DNA of 64,000 bases from Magnaporthiopsis rhizophila (GCA_003049465.1 PYSS01000095.1:90318-154317); one strand, 5' to 3'. Positions 33,559 to 46,587 are shown, counted from the stretch's first letter. Notes: generated by a model from the letters alone, not told the origin. Translations and numbers: made by a program.

Positions 33559-36500
33559 CCGTGTGCTTGGGCAGTCAAGGGTGGAGTCGGAGGGCGACGA
33601 CTCGAATGAATAGACTGAGCCTTGCGAGCTGGAGCGAGCATGTCCAGGGTTGTAGGGGATGTCAAGAAGCGACGGGTCAAAAGAGAAGCTTGGAGGTGTG
33701 GAGGGCTCGCAGGGCGGGAATGTGAAGTCAAAGGAAAGGTCCGCTGCCAGACTGTGGTCGGGCGAAAGGATGTGGCATTGTCAGTCTCGGGCCGCTCCAT
33801 ATGAGGGACGTGTGTTGGAGCGAGGAGATATCACTACTCACGTGGACATATTGGGCAATATTGGGCCTTGCGGAACAGGCAAGGGGTATAGGGGTATATG
33901 CGCTGGTTTATGTCGTGGTGTATTATAATGCCGCAGTATCGAGGCCGAGCTTGGGAAGGCCTGCTTCAGAAACGAAACTCTTTGCTGGTCGGCGGCAAGG
34001 GGCTAGTTTGGCTCAGACTTCTCCTGAGAAGTTGAGATGGGCAAGGGAGTGGTGGTGGTGGTGGTGGGTGGATGAATGATTGGTCGAGGGGCAAGCCCGG
34101 GAGGAGGAGGAGGAGGAGGATAGAGAGATAGAGAAAAAAGGAGAAGCGTAAAGAGAAAAGGAGAAAGAAGGAGATGAGACAAGAAACGGCGGTGGGTTTG
34201 GAAGGACTGGCTGTGAGGACAGGAGAAGACGACATTCCCAAGTCGCGGGGCATCAGGCGTACTTATGATGTTGGGCCACGACCGCTTCGGCTGGCCATAG
34301 ACCGCATCACCAAGTCCCGAGGACTGACCAATAAGATCAAAATAAACCTGAAACGCGAAGCCCCCGATCAAGTTCATCCGGGAGGCGCGTCAGTAGACGG
34401 CCAGCGATGTGGCCAGCCCCGTCAACGCACCATGAGGAGGAGGTATCGTGCGAGGCGAGGCGGCCTGGCGAATAATCATGGATGGAGGTCGGGCCACTGC
34501 CGGCGTGGTATTCTTGCCAAGGCTAACTCTTCTTTGGGAGGGGTGGACAACCGGGGGGGGGGGGGGGGCGCTGACCACTTGGAGGGTACGGATGGCCTCT
34601 GGCCCAGACGGCGCCAGCCGGGGTGCTGGGCTCGAACAAAGGACCAGGACGGTGCGGCGGCGATATTGGGACGGCCGGGGCCGCACGCTNGGACGGTGCG
34701 GCGGCGATATTGGGACGGCCGGGGCCGCACGCTGCCACAGCCAGGTGCACAGTGCCATCCGCAAAAGCGGGAGGCGGCGGTCAAGGACCCAATGCTTCTT
34801 GGGAATATACTAGTAAGACTAGTAAGAGTCACCCCCAATTCGATGCCCGCTTCCATGGGGCATGCAAGCAGCCAACCGGGAAGCGTATCTCTGACTCACC
34901 CATATTTAGACGCATTCGCTGGTGCTACCCTGGCCGGGATCTGTGCGTGGAGAGTGGGGGGAGACGGCTTCGCGAGGAAAGTCGGTGTCTCTCGTGTGCT
35001 CTTCACGCCCGACACGCGGTTGTCGCCTCGTCTGGGCGCGCATCGGGTGCGTTCGTTTCGTTTCCTAGGGATACGCATCCAGCCCGATTGTTGACGTGGC
35101 AGGCGTTGCATGCAACCCCACGACTCAACCCATCTCCCCTCGTGGTCGAGCTTGGGCTCCTCTGCTGCTTGCTACAGCACTTCGAGCTTGGGCAGCCGTG
35201 CACAGCACCCACCACCAGCCCCATCATAGAGCCCCTCATGGAGCAGCGAACCAGCGCAACCCCACAGGGACAGATCAGAGCCTGCGTTGACAGCATCTCC
35301 TGCGTCTGCACATGACATGGCAACGGCGTACCTGGCAAAGACCTGCCTCAATTTTTCCTCTTTTGCTATTTTTGGTGGCGGGGCCCCAGACTCAATGCTT
35401 TGCTACGTCGTTGCCCAAAGCTCCCACGAGACTTTGGCCGTTGAGAGGTTCCAGAGAGAGGCGGCTATCGATATTGCCAGCGGTAGGCAAAATTGCACTG
35501 GGGAGGAACCGCAATGGGGTGGGGAGAGTTTGGACGGTGCAAAAAGGCCGCGCAGAGGGGTGCCCCTAGTTGTGGACGGGACACGCCCCGGCTGGCGCTC
35601 TCGTCATAGGCGGGCGATCCGCACAGGGTACACGGCGGGGTGTGGGCCCGGCGACCTAGCAAGCGCCTGGAGCATGACTGGGCAATTACCGCCAGAACAG
35701 CTAGCCGCTTGTCGCCCTAACCGCGCGGGCGGCTACAACCTCGATACTACCATACACACATGGATACCTGCTCCGTGCGCCGGCCACAAAGGTCCCGCAA
35801 GATATTACCGATCCGAGCCGGGCGCTTACAGCAGCGCGCAAAACCCCCCCAGCTGTCTGGACTGAGGCGCGCGAAGGGAAATTGCCGTATTATACAGAGG
35901 GGAGGATTTGCACCGCCCCATTCGGCCGCCGGGTCCTTGGAAGGCGGCACGCGACCGTCTTCATCGTCATTGTCGCCGTCGCAGTCGTCGCCTCCAGGCC
36001 GGCTGCGGGGCAAGGCAGACCGGCCTTGGATGCACACTTGCGAAGCCTTTCCAAGCGCATACGGCATTCGACGTACGACTCGCCCGTCTTCACCTCGCTG
36101 AGCCCCATTTGGGGCCGATCCTGGGCGCCTGGAGAGATTGCCAGAGGCCCAAACGCAGGGCCGGCCACCTGACCCTCACCTGCTGTGCACCAACCTGATG
36201 CCTACCTAGCTACACCGGTTGCGCAGTGCAGTGGAGCCTCGGGAGCGTTGTGTCCCGTCCAGGTCGTCTATTCTGGCCGTCAGCAGCTGGGAGTGTCTCG
36301 CCAGGACCTTTACGGACAGTCGCCTGCTCGGGAGGCCGTAGACTGCACGATTTAACACCAACGACGGTGCGACACCACTCCAGGCGGGTTCGGATTCGAG
36401 TCTGTTTCGACTCAAAACTTGTTTTACCTTTGCTCTTTTTGTACTTTGTTTTGGTCTTACCATTCCTTCCCACTCTCCTTACTGATTCCTATGATAGCTG

Positions 36501-37601
36501 CTGTATTCTATCTGAGCCATGGCCTTGCCATGGTAAACCTAGCCACATATCCATCCTTTGCCTCACTGACCTAGGCTGAGGCTGAGGCTGGGGCTGGGGC
36601 GGCTAGGAAAAGAGCGATTAAAGAGACAAGACAATGACAAATAAACAACGAGAATAGTAAAAGCAAAAGAAACAACAAAAACTATTCGCCTGCGGACGCG
36701 ACTCAACGCGCGGTCGAGCTTGTGCCAAACTGGCAAACCGCGCCGACCAATGAGCCGCCGAACCTGCTCCAGCGCCCCTACCACATGAATCTAGCTGCCA
36801 GCCAGCCTGCACGCATGCATGCACCCACGGCTAGTGCGCAAGAAAAGTACACCGCACATCCAATCCAGGATGACCCGTTTTTTGTTTCGAAACATTCTCA
36901 ACCCCCATCGCGGCTGGTTGGGTGACTCACTAACAAATCCCACAAGGATTCGTGCAGGACAACGGCATATTGAAAAGAAGCCCACATCGGGTGGGGCAAA
37001 CTCCTCCATGCACCGCATGGCCGCCCGGCCCTTTTTGACTTTTCCGGTCTGCCGATCCCCTGAGTTCCGGGTCTGCGCCTTTGGAAAGAACAACCAAGCT
37101 GCAGCTCCGGCCCCGTTTGCTAGCTTCCCCATCCATCGTGCGACCTGCAAAGTCAGAAGGCTGGGAAGGTTGTCTGCCCCTCCCCTCTGCCGTTACCAAC
37201 AGCAATCGAGCTCTCTCTGACTCACGCCAAGCTGTCCTATGGCCGCCTTTCCTGCTTGCCCAACCTTGTCTGTCCTGAAACAAGCCCGCTCATCTGCATA
37301 TCTCTAGCCCTCGCACAAGGTTCACGAGCACCTACCTATTGAGGAAGCCAACCAGCCAGCCTTGTATCAGTGGTTGTATGTTTGTCGCCGAAGCGTTGTA
37401 TTCAGCCCGACTCTAGCTCCGCTGCGGTCACGAAATAGCACATGATATCAGCAGGTCGGTGTGGGCTTCCGATTTGATACCCTAGTCCTCCCTCCCGGTT
37501 CGGGTTCTCTGGTTCGATGACGCCAAAGACTGGGCCCGACACATCGTCGAACGCATCAGCCGTGTGCTGGACACTGGAACGCGTCTCTCGAGGCGCGTTG
37601 A
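33559..37601. other. 4-kb gene-free region with an assembly join
   Basis: Lies between the start of the unknown 541-residue gene and the 3' end of the VRL1-type gene. It holds purine-rich strings near 34050-34160 (GGTGGT and GGAGGA units), a G run near 34553-34568, the 43-bp duplication around the N at 34690, and several short ORFs with random-looking composition. The first 700 bases are the likely promoter and leader of the minus-strand gene. No conserved gene could be recognised on either strand. Confidence 0.6.
34647..34733 (+). repeat. 43-bp perfect direct repeat on both sides of a single N
   Basis: Positions 34647-34689 and 34691-34733 are identical, beginning ggacggtgcggcggcgatat and ending gccgcacgct, separated only by N at 34690. 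This is what results when two contigs with overlapping ends are joined without merging the overlap. One copy is probably artificial. Confidence 0.9.
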
Positions 37602-40600
37602 TTAGTCACTTCGCCGCCCCATGGTATGTCCCGATTCCCCGAGACCATCCATATCCCCCACTCCCTGGTCCTCACCGCCTGTTGATGCACCCTGGGCGTC
37701 TGCGCTCGAGAGATCTGGAGGACGCAAGGGCCAGGTGCTCGTTTGCGATGACTGTCCTGGCTCTTGTACCGTCCTCAGAGCCCTCCGGATGCCCTCAAGC
37801 CTCATCCGCTCCATCACGACCATGCCCCTGGCCAGGTCTCTTATGGCCTTTCGGCCCACCTTCTCGTGCATGTCTTGCCAGCCTGCTAGCTCTCCCGCCA
37901 CTACCTGCTGGCTGTACTTGAGTTCCTTGGCCAAGTTTCTCCCTTCCATCTGGCTCTGCCGCAGCTTTTCCTCCCGCTCTTCATTCATCCGTTGTCGTGT
38001 ATCATCCAGGAGACCTAGAGGCCACCTGGTTGACCGGCTAAGCGAATTGTAGTTCCGTTCGGCCTGTCGTCGCGTGCTTTCTATCTGGTTGATCAACTTG
38101 TGCGGTCGCGCCAGCGCCGCCAAGATGGCCTCTATTGTTGACTGTATCGCCAGAAAGGCCCCATGAAAGATCATCTGGGGACTGATTGTTGGCGGCGCCA
38201 TGGCGTTGACGTATATGTCAAATGCCGAGACGTGAGGCCCTGGCAGGAAACTCAATGTGGCAAACGCGCGCTGGAATATGCGACACGATGCGAAGAAGTC
38301 TATAAGTACAGACAACCACGGTCAGCCAGAACGGAACAGGAACAAAGTGTAACCCCCTTCTCGCGCTAGGTCCAAACGGTGTCTTGATGTGCTAGGTTTT
38401 ACAAGAGGACAGGGAAGCGTGAGGAGAAGGAGGAGGAGGAAAAGAAACCCGGTGCTTGGAATGTACTTACCCGTGGCAGCAATGCCCACAGCATTCATCC
38501 GCCTGCCGACGCTTTTGGTCGAGTAATCGACGCTGCGGACCATCTCGAGCGCGTGGTCGACGAACCGCTCCACCTCGCGGACATCATCCAGGGGTTCCAG
38601 CTCCTCTCGGACCTTTTCTGCCCTCGTCTCGGCCTTGAGAATACTCCGCTGGTCCATCATGTCGGCCTGCAGATCCGGCACAAGAAAGAACTCCCACAGC
38701 ATCTCGTGAGTCGCAAAGGTTGAATGGGTCAACATTATGCGCAAAAACCAGTCCATGCGCATCTGCAGGTCCTTGAGCGCCGCCCGGCTGGGTTTAGATG
38801 GTAACTGGAACGGAGACCTAAGCCCGCTAATTGACGGTATCCAGGACGCCGGGTTCTCCATGGCCAGCAGCCTGGCCAGATGTTCAAAGTCGGCGAGAGA
38901 CCTCCGGCACGTGGTCACGGCATAGCTGTGCTTGTCGACAGGTGCCCCGGACTTGAGAACGAACCTGATGGTCGCGTCTTCGACAAAATACGCCCGCACC
39001 ACGGCTGTGGTCCGCATGTCTGGCCCAGACGGCATCGAGAAGAGCGTGAGATCATCGATCTTGTTCCTTACGTCGTCGTCCTTGGCCAGCTCGACCGCCG
39101 TCAACCCGCGCAGCTCCTTGGCCGCGAAATCAATGCGAGGGTCGCTGTAGAACGCCCGCACCATCTCGAAGCGACCATATTTGCTAGCAACCATGAGCGG
39201 CGTGAATTGTTTGTCGTTGGTTGCGTTCACGTCGACGTCGCATGTCTGCAGGATCCGAAGCGCCAGCTGAGCGTTGTTGACGATATGGAGCAGCGTGTTC
39301 CCCTTGGCGTCCACGTGCTGGTCCAGGTGAAGGGGCTGTCCATCGCCTTGGGAATAGGTGGCCGCGTCGATGGCGCCGCCGACCATCTGAAGGTACATGG
39401 CGTGGTCGTAGGACCGACAAAGCGCAAACAGGGGCGTCTGGCCGTTCTTGTCTCTCTGCCGCCACGGCACCAATGCCCCGAAGTCATCGATGAGGAAGGG
39501 CGCATGAAAGAGGTAGTGCCCGACGCTGCGGCCCCAGATGTCCTGTGCTGCGAAATACTGAGCGAGGCCCTGCTGGTCGATGCCGGCGCTTTCGAGGAAG
39601 CCGATGATGACCCTGACTAGCTCCGCGTGGCCCAGCTGAACGGCGGCGCTGAGGAGAGTGGTCCATTCGTTGTTTCTGTCGTCGAGCACGAACTGGGCCG
39701 CGTACAGGCCGGGCAGTGAGAAGAGATACTTCAGCGTATCAGGCCTCTTGTTCTGCACCGCTATCATAAGCACCGACTCGCCTCTAGGGTTGTGCGTTTG
39801 CGACAGAGTCTCCATGGACGTGTCGGCCTCGAAGACACTACCTAGGGTGCCGACGCTGGTCGCTCGAGAGTGGAAGGAGAACTCTGATCCACTGGACATG
39901 CTCCGCGTGTCCATGGCAACCTTCTTGACCCGTTTCGCCGGTAGCGAGGCAGAGCTGTTGGCGCCATCAACCTCATCCGCGCGGAACGGGAAGACATGAT
40001 CAAGGCTGGATCCCAGGGAGAACTTTTCAGACATGGAAAAGACGTCACATGACCCTCGAGAGCGTATCCCGTTGGTCAAGGCGAAGCCGGAGCTGGAAGT
40101 GCGTCGGCTGGAAGGCTGAGATTCTACAACCTCCTCGTCGTATGACGCGCAGGCGCCTGGCCCCATCAATCTGCCTAGCTCTCGGACGTCCCCTTTCGCT
40201 GCAGCGTCCCACAACGATTGGTTACGACGACTCGAGCGGCGGAGGACGCCCGAGTCTCGATCCAGGTATACCAAGACGGCCTCTAGAGTGCTCATAGCAT
40301 AGCCTATCTCGCCATTCTCGACGTCGTCTATAAATATGAAGTGTCGGATGTAGGAGAGCCGCGCCTGGAGCTGGCGCACCCTGGACCGGATAACGACAAA
40401 GAGCAGCAGTGACACGAGCGTGTCGGCGTTTATCGTGAGTAACGGCTTCTCCGAAGGCGCCGAGCCAGCGCCCTGAGCGACGGCCTGGGACGGCGAGTCC
40501 GTCACGTATGTCACCGTTTTCAGGGTCGACAGGAGCACCTCCATCATGTCTTGGGGACTCGGAGCGTCGACGATTTTTCTAAACTCCTCCACGGCCCTCC

Positions 40601-41842
40601 CAAGTCTGGCCGTGAGCTCGCGCCTGCCCCGCGAGCCACCTTCGATGGGCAGTCCGAGCTGCGATATGTCGATACAGCCCATCTGGCGAATCTTGGAATC
40701 CAGCTCCAGATCCTCCCGCTCCTTGAGGGCCACAAGCCTGACAAAGAGGACATGATGTACATGCTCCGCGACATACCGCTCTATGAGCCTCTCGACCACT
40801 GGCCCGGTGAGATCTGTCGTTGCGCCCAGGAGGGAAAGCTGCTGTTTATCGACCGACTGGAACAGATCGATGGCGGCGGTGACGGCTGTCTCGAGGGAGG
40901 TTCTCATGATGTCCTCATCGTCGTCGGAAAACAGGTCGTCGGGATTGGGGACAGCACCGGCGTCGTCAATGACAGGGCTCTTGCTCGCAGAGGCACTATT
41001 TGACCTCGCCCGTTTGATCGCTGTGGTGATGGGGCCGTCAGGCTCCGGATCAGGTATGTCGAGGGACGAGGGCGGAGGCGGTAGAGGGCGCTCAAATGCC
41101 GTCGTGAATTCGCGAAGGAGCCTCTCCAATCCGGGCTGCATCTGTCGCGCTATTATGGGGAAGTGGTTGAGGAGGTCGTGGAAGCTCTTAATGTCCTTTT
41201 TGCGTGGCACGGCCGGGCCGTTCCGAGAGTGCGATGACGACGGAGCGGCGGCCGGATCCGGCAGTACGGGCATCCGAGTGTGGTCAGGAACAAGGGCGGG
41301 GACGATCTTGACTTCCTCCCAGAACCCCACGAGCGGCTGCGAGATGTAGTAGACTAGCCATTGCCGGGCATCGAGTGTGTCTGAGTACCATATAGCATCG
41401 CCGAGCAGGGTCGCGTGGGCGAGGTTCTTGAAGCCTGGCAGCCAGCACGGCGGTCTGGTTAGGAACGGAACTATGGCCTGTCCATTCCGGAGGCTATGGT
41501 AGTATGCGACCTACCTTTGTTGCTGTACACCAGGTTGTCCTTGACCACGACGCTGCGGCCATTCACTGTGTTGTACTGCTTCGCCTTGCCCCTCATCTCA
41601 CGGAGGTTCTGTGTCTGCGCCGCCTCCTTGCCTGCTACGAGAGGGGGGATGCGAAGCACATGGCTCGCCAGAAACTCCTCGGAGGCGACGACATCCGCCA
41701 CGGAGCCGCCGTTCTCGGCATCGCGAGACGTGAGAAGCACATCAGTCGCGGGGACAAGCAGGACGTGGTGGGCGGTAGGACTGCATTGGGCTGGCAGCGA
41801 GCTTTTGAAGAAGGCGCCGAGGAAGGGGTTTAGAGGTTGCAT
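37602..41842 (-). CDS. VRL1: VARP/VRL1-like protein: VPS9 domain, ankyrin repeats, PX domain, C-terminal helical (BAR-like) region
   Basis: Three exons on the minus strand (41842-41515, 41434-38471, 38299-37602) give 1329 residues. Domain order: an N-terminal region with LASHVLRIPPLVAGKEAAQTQNLREMRGK and a VKDN(L)VYSNKGF stretch; a VPS9 Rab5-GEF domain at about 320-510, with INADTLVSLLLFVVIRS and the GEIGYAMSTLEAVL end that normally holds the catalytic Asp and Tyr; ankyrin-type repeats at about 515-930 (NPRGESVLMIAVQNK, NEWTTLLSAAVQLGHAELV, DKNGQTPLFALC, KGNTLLHIVNN, QFTPLMVASKYGRFEMVRAF); a PX domain at about 950-1065 with CRRSLADFEHL for phosphoinositide binding; then about 250 helical, charged residues. 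Yeast Vrl1 has this order and forms the VINE endosomal coat complex with Vin1 through a BAR-like part. It should activate Rab5 on endosomes. Both introns are fixed by frame and motif continuity. Confidence 0.9.
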
Positions 41843-43220
41843 TCACTCGGCGTGAGGCTCTAGTGTGTATTGGATGCGGCAAGGCTCCAGCATCGAGCCG
41901 AAGCTTCCAGTCGTGTCGATCGCCGAGGCTTGGGGGGCGGCGACTAGTCGGGGTGCCGCGAAACACTAGCTACCACAGCGGACGAGCGAGGCTGCGCATC
42001 AGATCTGTCAGGTTACGGGAGCCGAGGAGGAATTGGATGCGTGTAGGTGTCGTGTCGGAGGTGATTACTGTCGTCGACAGAAAGCAAAACGCGGAAAGAT
42101 GAATCAAACGTGCAGTCTAGGCAAGATGACAGTTGAAGATGTGGCGCCGCGACTGGGATGGAATGAAAGCTGCCCCTGATGAAATGCAATGCCAGGGGGG
42201 AATGAACTGCAGATTTCCCGAGCAAGCTCGGCACTGGGTACCAAATTGCGGGTTCCATGCAAGCTTATTTGCCTAACCTTTTAGGTATCCAGACCGATGC
42301 GCGACCTGACCACAGCACATACAATCACAGTTTTGTGTCAGTCGAGTTTGGTTGCCTCGACCTGAAGTCCATCACTGTGCCACCGCCATCGCGAATACCT
42401 TCATAAAAGGTACCTGTCCTGCCCCGACAACAGGAACTTCTTCAACGTCGACGGAAAGCTATATGGCAGCCTGTTCCAGACCCCTGGCCGATCAGGGCCC
42501 ACACAGCGGGGTCGAGTCGCATTCTCAGCTTGATCTCCCAAAATGGCCGTTGCGCTTTGGGAAATGCGCTGGCGAGACAAGGAAGCTCCCGCTCGAGAAA
42601 GCAATTAAGAGGTGCAGGTGGGGTTTCGGTTCATGAATACCTGTTCCCAGACAGACAATTCATTCTCCAATTGACCCTTAGAAAAGAGTGTGTTGATATT
42701 TCGATTGCTTACTAGACGGTTACCTTTCCATCCACTTCTACTCAATGCAATCTAGGCCGCGGACGGTTATTATACCCAATCCGCCTTGAGAATGAAAGAT
42801 GCGATCAAAGAAGTGGTGGGTACTGTGTACTGTTCAACGTTTGTCTGGCCTCGCATATTATAATATATTCTAGGCTTATAAGTGATGATGAATGCGGGTG
42901 GAGCGGAAAAAAATCGGGGAAAAAAAAAGAAATTCACAGAGAGACAAGAAGACAGAGAGCAGATAAACCACCGAATAAATATCGTAGCAACAAAGAGAGA
43001 GGAAGAAGGAAAGAAAAAGATCCGGAAAGGATCAACACTCCGCCAGGGCGCCCCCAGGCATGTGAAAGGGGATGTGGCTGGTAGTGGATGACACTATAAA
43101 CGCTGGAAGAAGAGCAAGAAAGAAAGAAAGAAAAAAAAAACCAGGGGAGAAGGGACGACGAAACAACTAGAGTGCATTGCCGCCAGCCGCAATGGCACAA
43201 CTTCCGGGAGGGATAGTTGC
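41843..43220. other. Intergenic region: VRL1-type promoter and 3' flank of the PPPDE gene
   Basis: About 1.4 kb. A-rich strings (for example 42907-42931 and 43117-43140) lie beside the PPPDE stop codon. No gene or RNA motif is recognised. Confidence 0.6.
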
Positions 43221-44154
43221 CTACAGGATATCGCTTGGCCAGGATCGCTCCCCTCCACTACTCGACCCAACCCTATCGAGACGCTCCTCACTTACCCCAA
43301 GAAGCCTGGGATAGTCTGATGAGCTCCGAAGCATTCTGGAGCGTTCTGTGGTGGCGTCCCCGTCGTGTTCGCTGTCCTCGTCCGCCAGAAGCTCCCCGTC
43401 TGCGAGATCATAGTCGGGAGGCTCAATCCACTGTCTTGGAACAATACATGGGAAGGCCAGTCCGATGCTCGCCGCACGGTTGAGCCAGCCAGGACCGGGG
43501 CGGCCTGTCAGTCGTTGGCACATGTACGAAGTGAAATCTGCGAGAAGTCGCATTAGCATTTGTATAAATCGAGAGTATCGCTGGGTGCCAAGACGGAAAT
43601 ATGAGCGAGTCGTGTTGACGGTATAATACATCGCACGCGTCCCGCCTACAGCACGCGAAGATGAGGAGGCAGAAATTATTGTGGGGGGAGTTGGCGTACG
43701 GTTGCAATTCCTGGTTAATAGGTTGTACGCCGTCCCGCAGAACTGTTCCGATACGTCACGTATGATGGTATCTATTTCGTTCTGCGGAATGTAGGTGAAA
43801 CCGTGCAGTATCTCGCACTTGAACACCCCACCCGGAGGCTCGGTTTGGGGTTTGGTCCAGTAAACCCCTGTGACCCCACGCCTGTCGTGGCCTCCATAGG
43901 CGTACTCTTTCCCGTTGATCACGACACCCGAGTGTAGCAGTGAGGTGCCGCACGTCCAGAGGATCGACGAGAGCTTCCCGGGCTATGTGTTGGATATGTC
44001 AGCGGGATGCACCCAAGCTTGAGCTTTTGCTTACAGAAGCCAACCGTACGGGTAGCAGATCATAGACGTTGACTATGATTTCCGTTTTTGAGCCTATTGA
44101 GGCGCTCGACCGGTGAGATGACCGAGCCGGCCCGTTCGGGTTCTTGTGAGGCAT
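43221..44154 (-). CDS. PPPDE-fold thiol isopeptidase (DeSI-like)
   Basis: Three exons on the minus strand (44154-44035, 43982-43700, 43537-43221) give 239 residues. The PPPDE (DUF862) domain fills residues 25-150: IIVNVYDLLPVRLAS, then LSSILWTCGTSLLHSGVVING with the catalytic His, KEYAYGGHD, EPPGGVFKCEILHGFT, and LLTRNCNHFTSYMCQRLTG with the catalytic Cys in RNCN. The second intron falls right after this Cys-Asn, splitting the His codon of NCNHF; splicing restores the motif exactly. PIPxW-like residues IVPRQWIEPPDYD follow, as in relatives, and then an acidic-Ser tail. DeSI enzymes remove SUMO or ubiquitin from selected targets; the substrate here is unknown. The start at 44154 gives a short basic lead (MPHKNPNGPARSSHRSS). 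The 162-base second intron is long for this window. Confidence 0.9.
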
Positions 44155-44979
44155 ATGCGAATCCGGCGAGTGAGGTCGCCTTCTGTGAGCAGTGGGCGTG
44201 ACCTCTGTCTAGTTTGCCTGGTCCGAGGGTGCCGCCTGTGAGGATAGACAGCCAGCTAATTTGAGGAGGCGAAGCGTGGCAGCCCACGCGTCGAGACACA
44301 GCGTCGGCAGTTTGGGGGCCAGGTGCACTCGCTCATCAAGAGTCGTATTAGTTTATTGAACAGCGTGCTATCAGGCCGTGAGATGGCTGGCAAGGCGAGA
44401 GATTCGGGGATGTTTAGCGGCACCGCCGTCAATATGCACGACACACCCATGGAAAGATCAAAACGCCCCGCCTTTGCATGCGACTGCGGCCGGTTCAAGC
44501 TTCCCGAACGAGCCACGCTCCAAGCAAGTCTTCTCACATGAGCAAGCACATGACCAGCCCCGCTTGAGCCCCTCAGAATTTATCGCAAATTTTGTTTGCT
44601 GCTGATGGTTTTACAAGCTCGAAAACCTGCTCCCTTTACACCCGAAACCAACGACAGCACAAATAGTGCCAAAGTTGGCTGGCCAATCGCTGCCGGCGCT
44701 TCGCAGCGATAGAAGTCCCACGAGCATTGCTCCTGCTGAGCTTCCCTCCCTTCTGGAGCGGCCTGTGTACCCCGCTCACTTTTTTCCTTCCCGCGGGGGC
44801 CCAGGGTTGCCCCCCATCTCGTCGTCACCACGACTTCAATACTTTTTCGGTCCTCTTTCGTTTCATTTGCGCACCTTTTAGACCACGCCGCAGCCAGGCC
44901 TGCGTTTCTCACGAAGCCCAAGACTCTTCGCGCCGCTGTTATTTACATCACTGGGCGCGCCCATTCACGAACGAAGAGG
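44155..44979. promoter_or_regulatory. Divergent promoter region between the PPPDE gene and OLA1
   Basis: 825 bases between two opposite start codons. The half next to OLA1 is pyrimidine-rich (CTTCC, CTTTTT strings), a usual mark of strongly expressed fungal genes. No other gene is seen. Confidence 0.55.
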
Positions 44980-46587
44980 ATGGCACCCAAAAAGCCGGTT
45001 GTCGAGGAGAAGATCCTCCTGGGCCGCCCCGGCAACAACCTGAAAAGTGGTATCGTACGTGACAGCTCAACTCCGGCCGGGGCTGCGACAGAATTCTGGC
45101 CCGGTGTCTGACCGTCTTCGCGCGACAGGTCGGCCTGGCCAACGTCGGAAAGTCCACCCTCTTTCAAGCTATTACCAAATGCAACTTGGGTAACCCAGCC
45201 GTAAGATACCACCCCATTGGAGCGTTTGGCTTTGCTGCCGCATGCAGCTGACACTTGTGATGCCTTTCCAAGAACTTCCCCTATGCAACAATCGATCCGG
45301 AAGAGGCGCGTGTCATCGTGCCTGATGCGCGGTTCGACTGGCTGTGCGAGAAGTACCAGCCCAAGTCACGCGTCCCCGCAAACCTTACCGTTTACGACAT
45401 CGCTGGCTTGACTCGTGGTGCCTCTACCGGTGCCGGCCTCGGCAACGCCTTCTTGTCGCACATCCGCGCTGTCGATGCCATCTTCCAGGTCGTCCGGTGC
45501 TTTGATGATGCCGAGATTATCCATGTTGAGGGAGACGTCAACCCTACGCGCGATCTTGACATCATCAGCGAGGAGCTCAGGTTAAAGGACATTGAGTTCG
45601 TCGAGAAGGCGCTCGAGAACCAAAAGAAGAAGACGCGCCAGGGCGGACAGAGTCTCGAGGCCAAGAAGGCCAGGGAAGAAGAAGCCACCATCGAGAAGAT
45701 TCTCGCATGGCTGAAGGACGGCAAGGAAGTCCGCAAGGGCACGTGGGGCCCCAAAGAGGTTAGTTCGTTCATTCTTATGCTGTTTGTAACCAGACTTGCC
45801 GCCTTCCACTCCTTTCGTGTCAGCTCTGGAGCCTTTTATGATGACCAAGGGCCAGGAGGCCCGATCTCTCAAACCCAGCTCGTCGAATGTTCTCACAAAC
45901 AACGCAGAGAACGTCCTGAGATAAAATTTGCTCTGATTTTTACGCTGGCGCAAGGGCTGCACGATGGGCTGCTGTAGAGAGGGCGAGAGTCTGAAGGCCA
46001 AACCCGCGACCTTGCTGACCGTTTATTGCACGCAGATCGAGGTCATCAACCCCTTGTTTCTACTTACCGCGAAGCCTGTGGTCTACCTAGTGAATCTCTC
46101 GGAGAAGGACTATATTCGGAAGAAGAACAAGCACCTCCCGAAGATCGCAGAGTGGATCAAAGAACACGCCACTGGTGATCCCATCATCCCGATTTCGGTT
46201 TCCTTTGAGGAACGCCTCACGCGTTTCGAGACGGAGGCCGAGGTTGCCGAGGAATGCAAATCGATTGGGGCCGAGTCTGCGCTGCCGAAGGTCATCATCC
46301 AAATGCGAAAGGCTCTGAACCTCGGAAGTTTCTTCACAAGCGGCGCGGATGAGGTGCGGCAATGGACGATCCGTAACGGAACCAAGGCGCCACAGGCCGC
46401 GGGCGTCATCCATACGGATTTCGAGAAGACATTCATCCAGGTGATTGTGTACAACTTCTCAGTCCTGAAGGAGCTTGGTGACGAGTCAGAAGTCAAGGCG
46501 AAGGGCAAGGTCATGACCAAAGGCAAGGACTATGTGGTCGAGGACGGAGACATCCTATTGATCAAGGCTGGCGCTGCCAAAGGTTGA
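44980..46587 (+). CDS. OLA1: OLA1, Obg-like ATPase (YchF family)
   Basis: Four exons (44980-45054, 45129-45200, 45273-45758, 46036-46587) give 394 residues, the same length as the yeast protein. Motifs: VGLANVGKSTLF P-loop at about 26-37, NFPYATIDPEEA, YDIAGLTRGAS(T)GAGLGN with the switch II DxxG, and NLSEKDY in place of the NKxD that reads guanine. That change is why OLA1 uses ATP. A coiled-coil insertion (about 130-205) is followed by the C-terminal TGS domain (SFFTSGADEVRQWTIRNGTKAPQAAGVIHTDFEKTFIQ). OLA1/YchF binds ribosomes and affects translation and stress responses. All four exons rejoin conserved motifs; the first two introns flank the P-loop exon. The third intron, 277 bases, is the longest in this gene. 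Confidence 0.96.

Noticed and set aside
34174..35094. 306-codon frame crossing the N at 34690
   Set aside because: It runs through the artificial 43-bp duplication, so the reading frame is not real.
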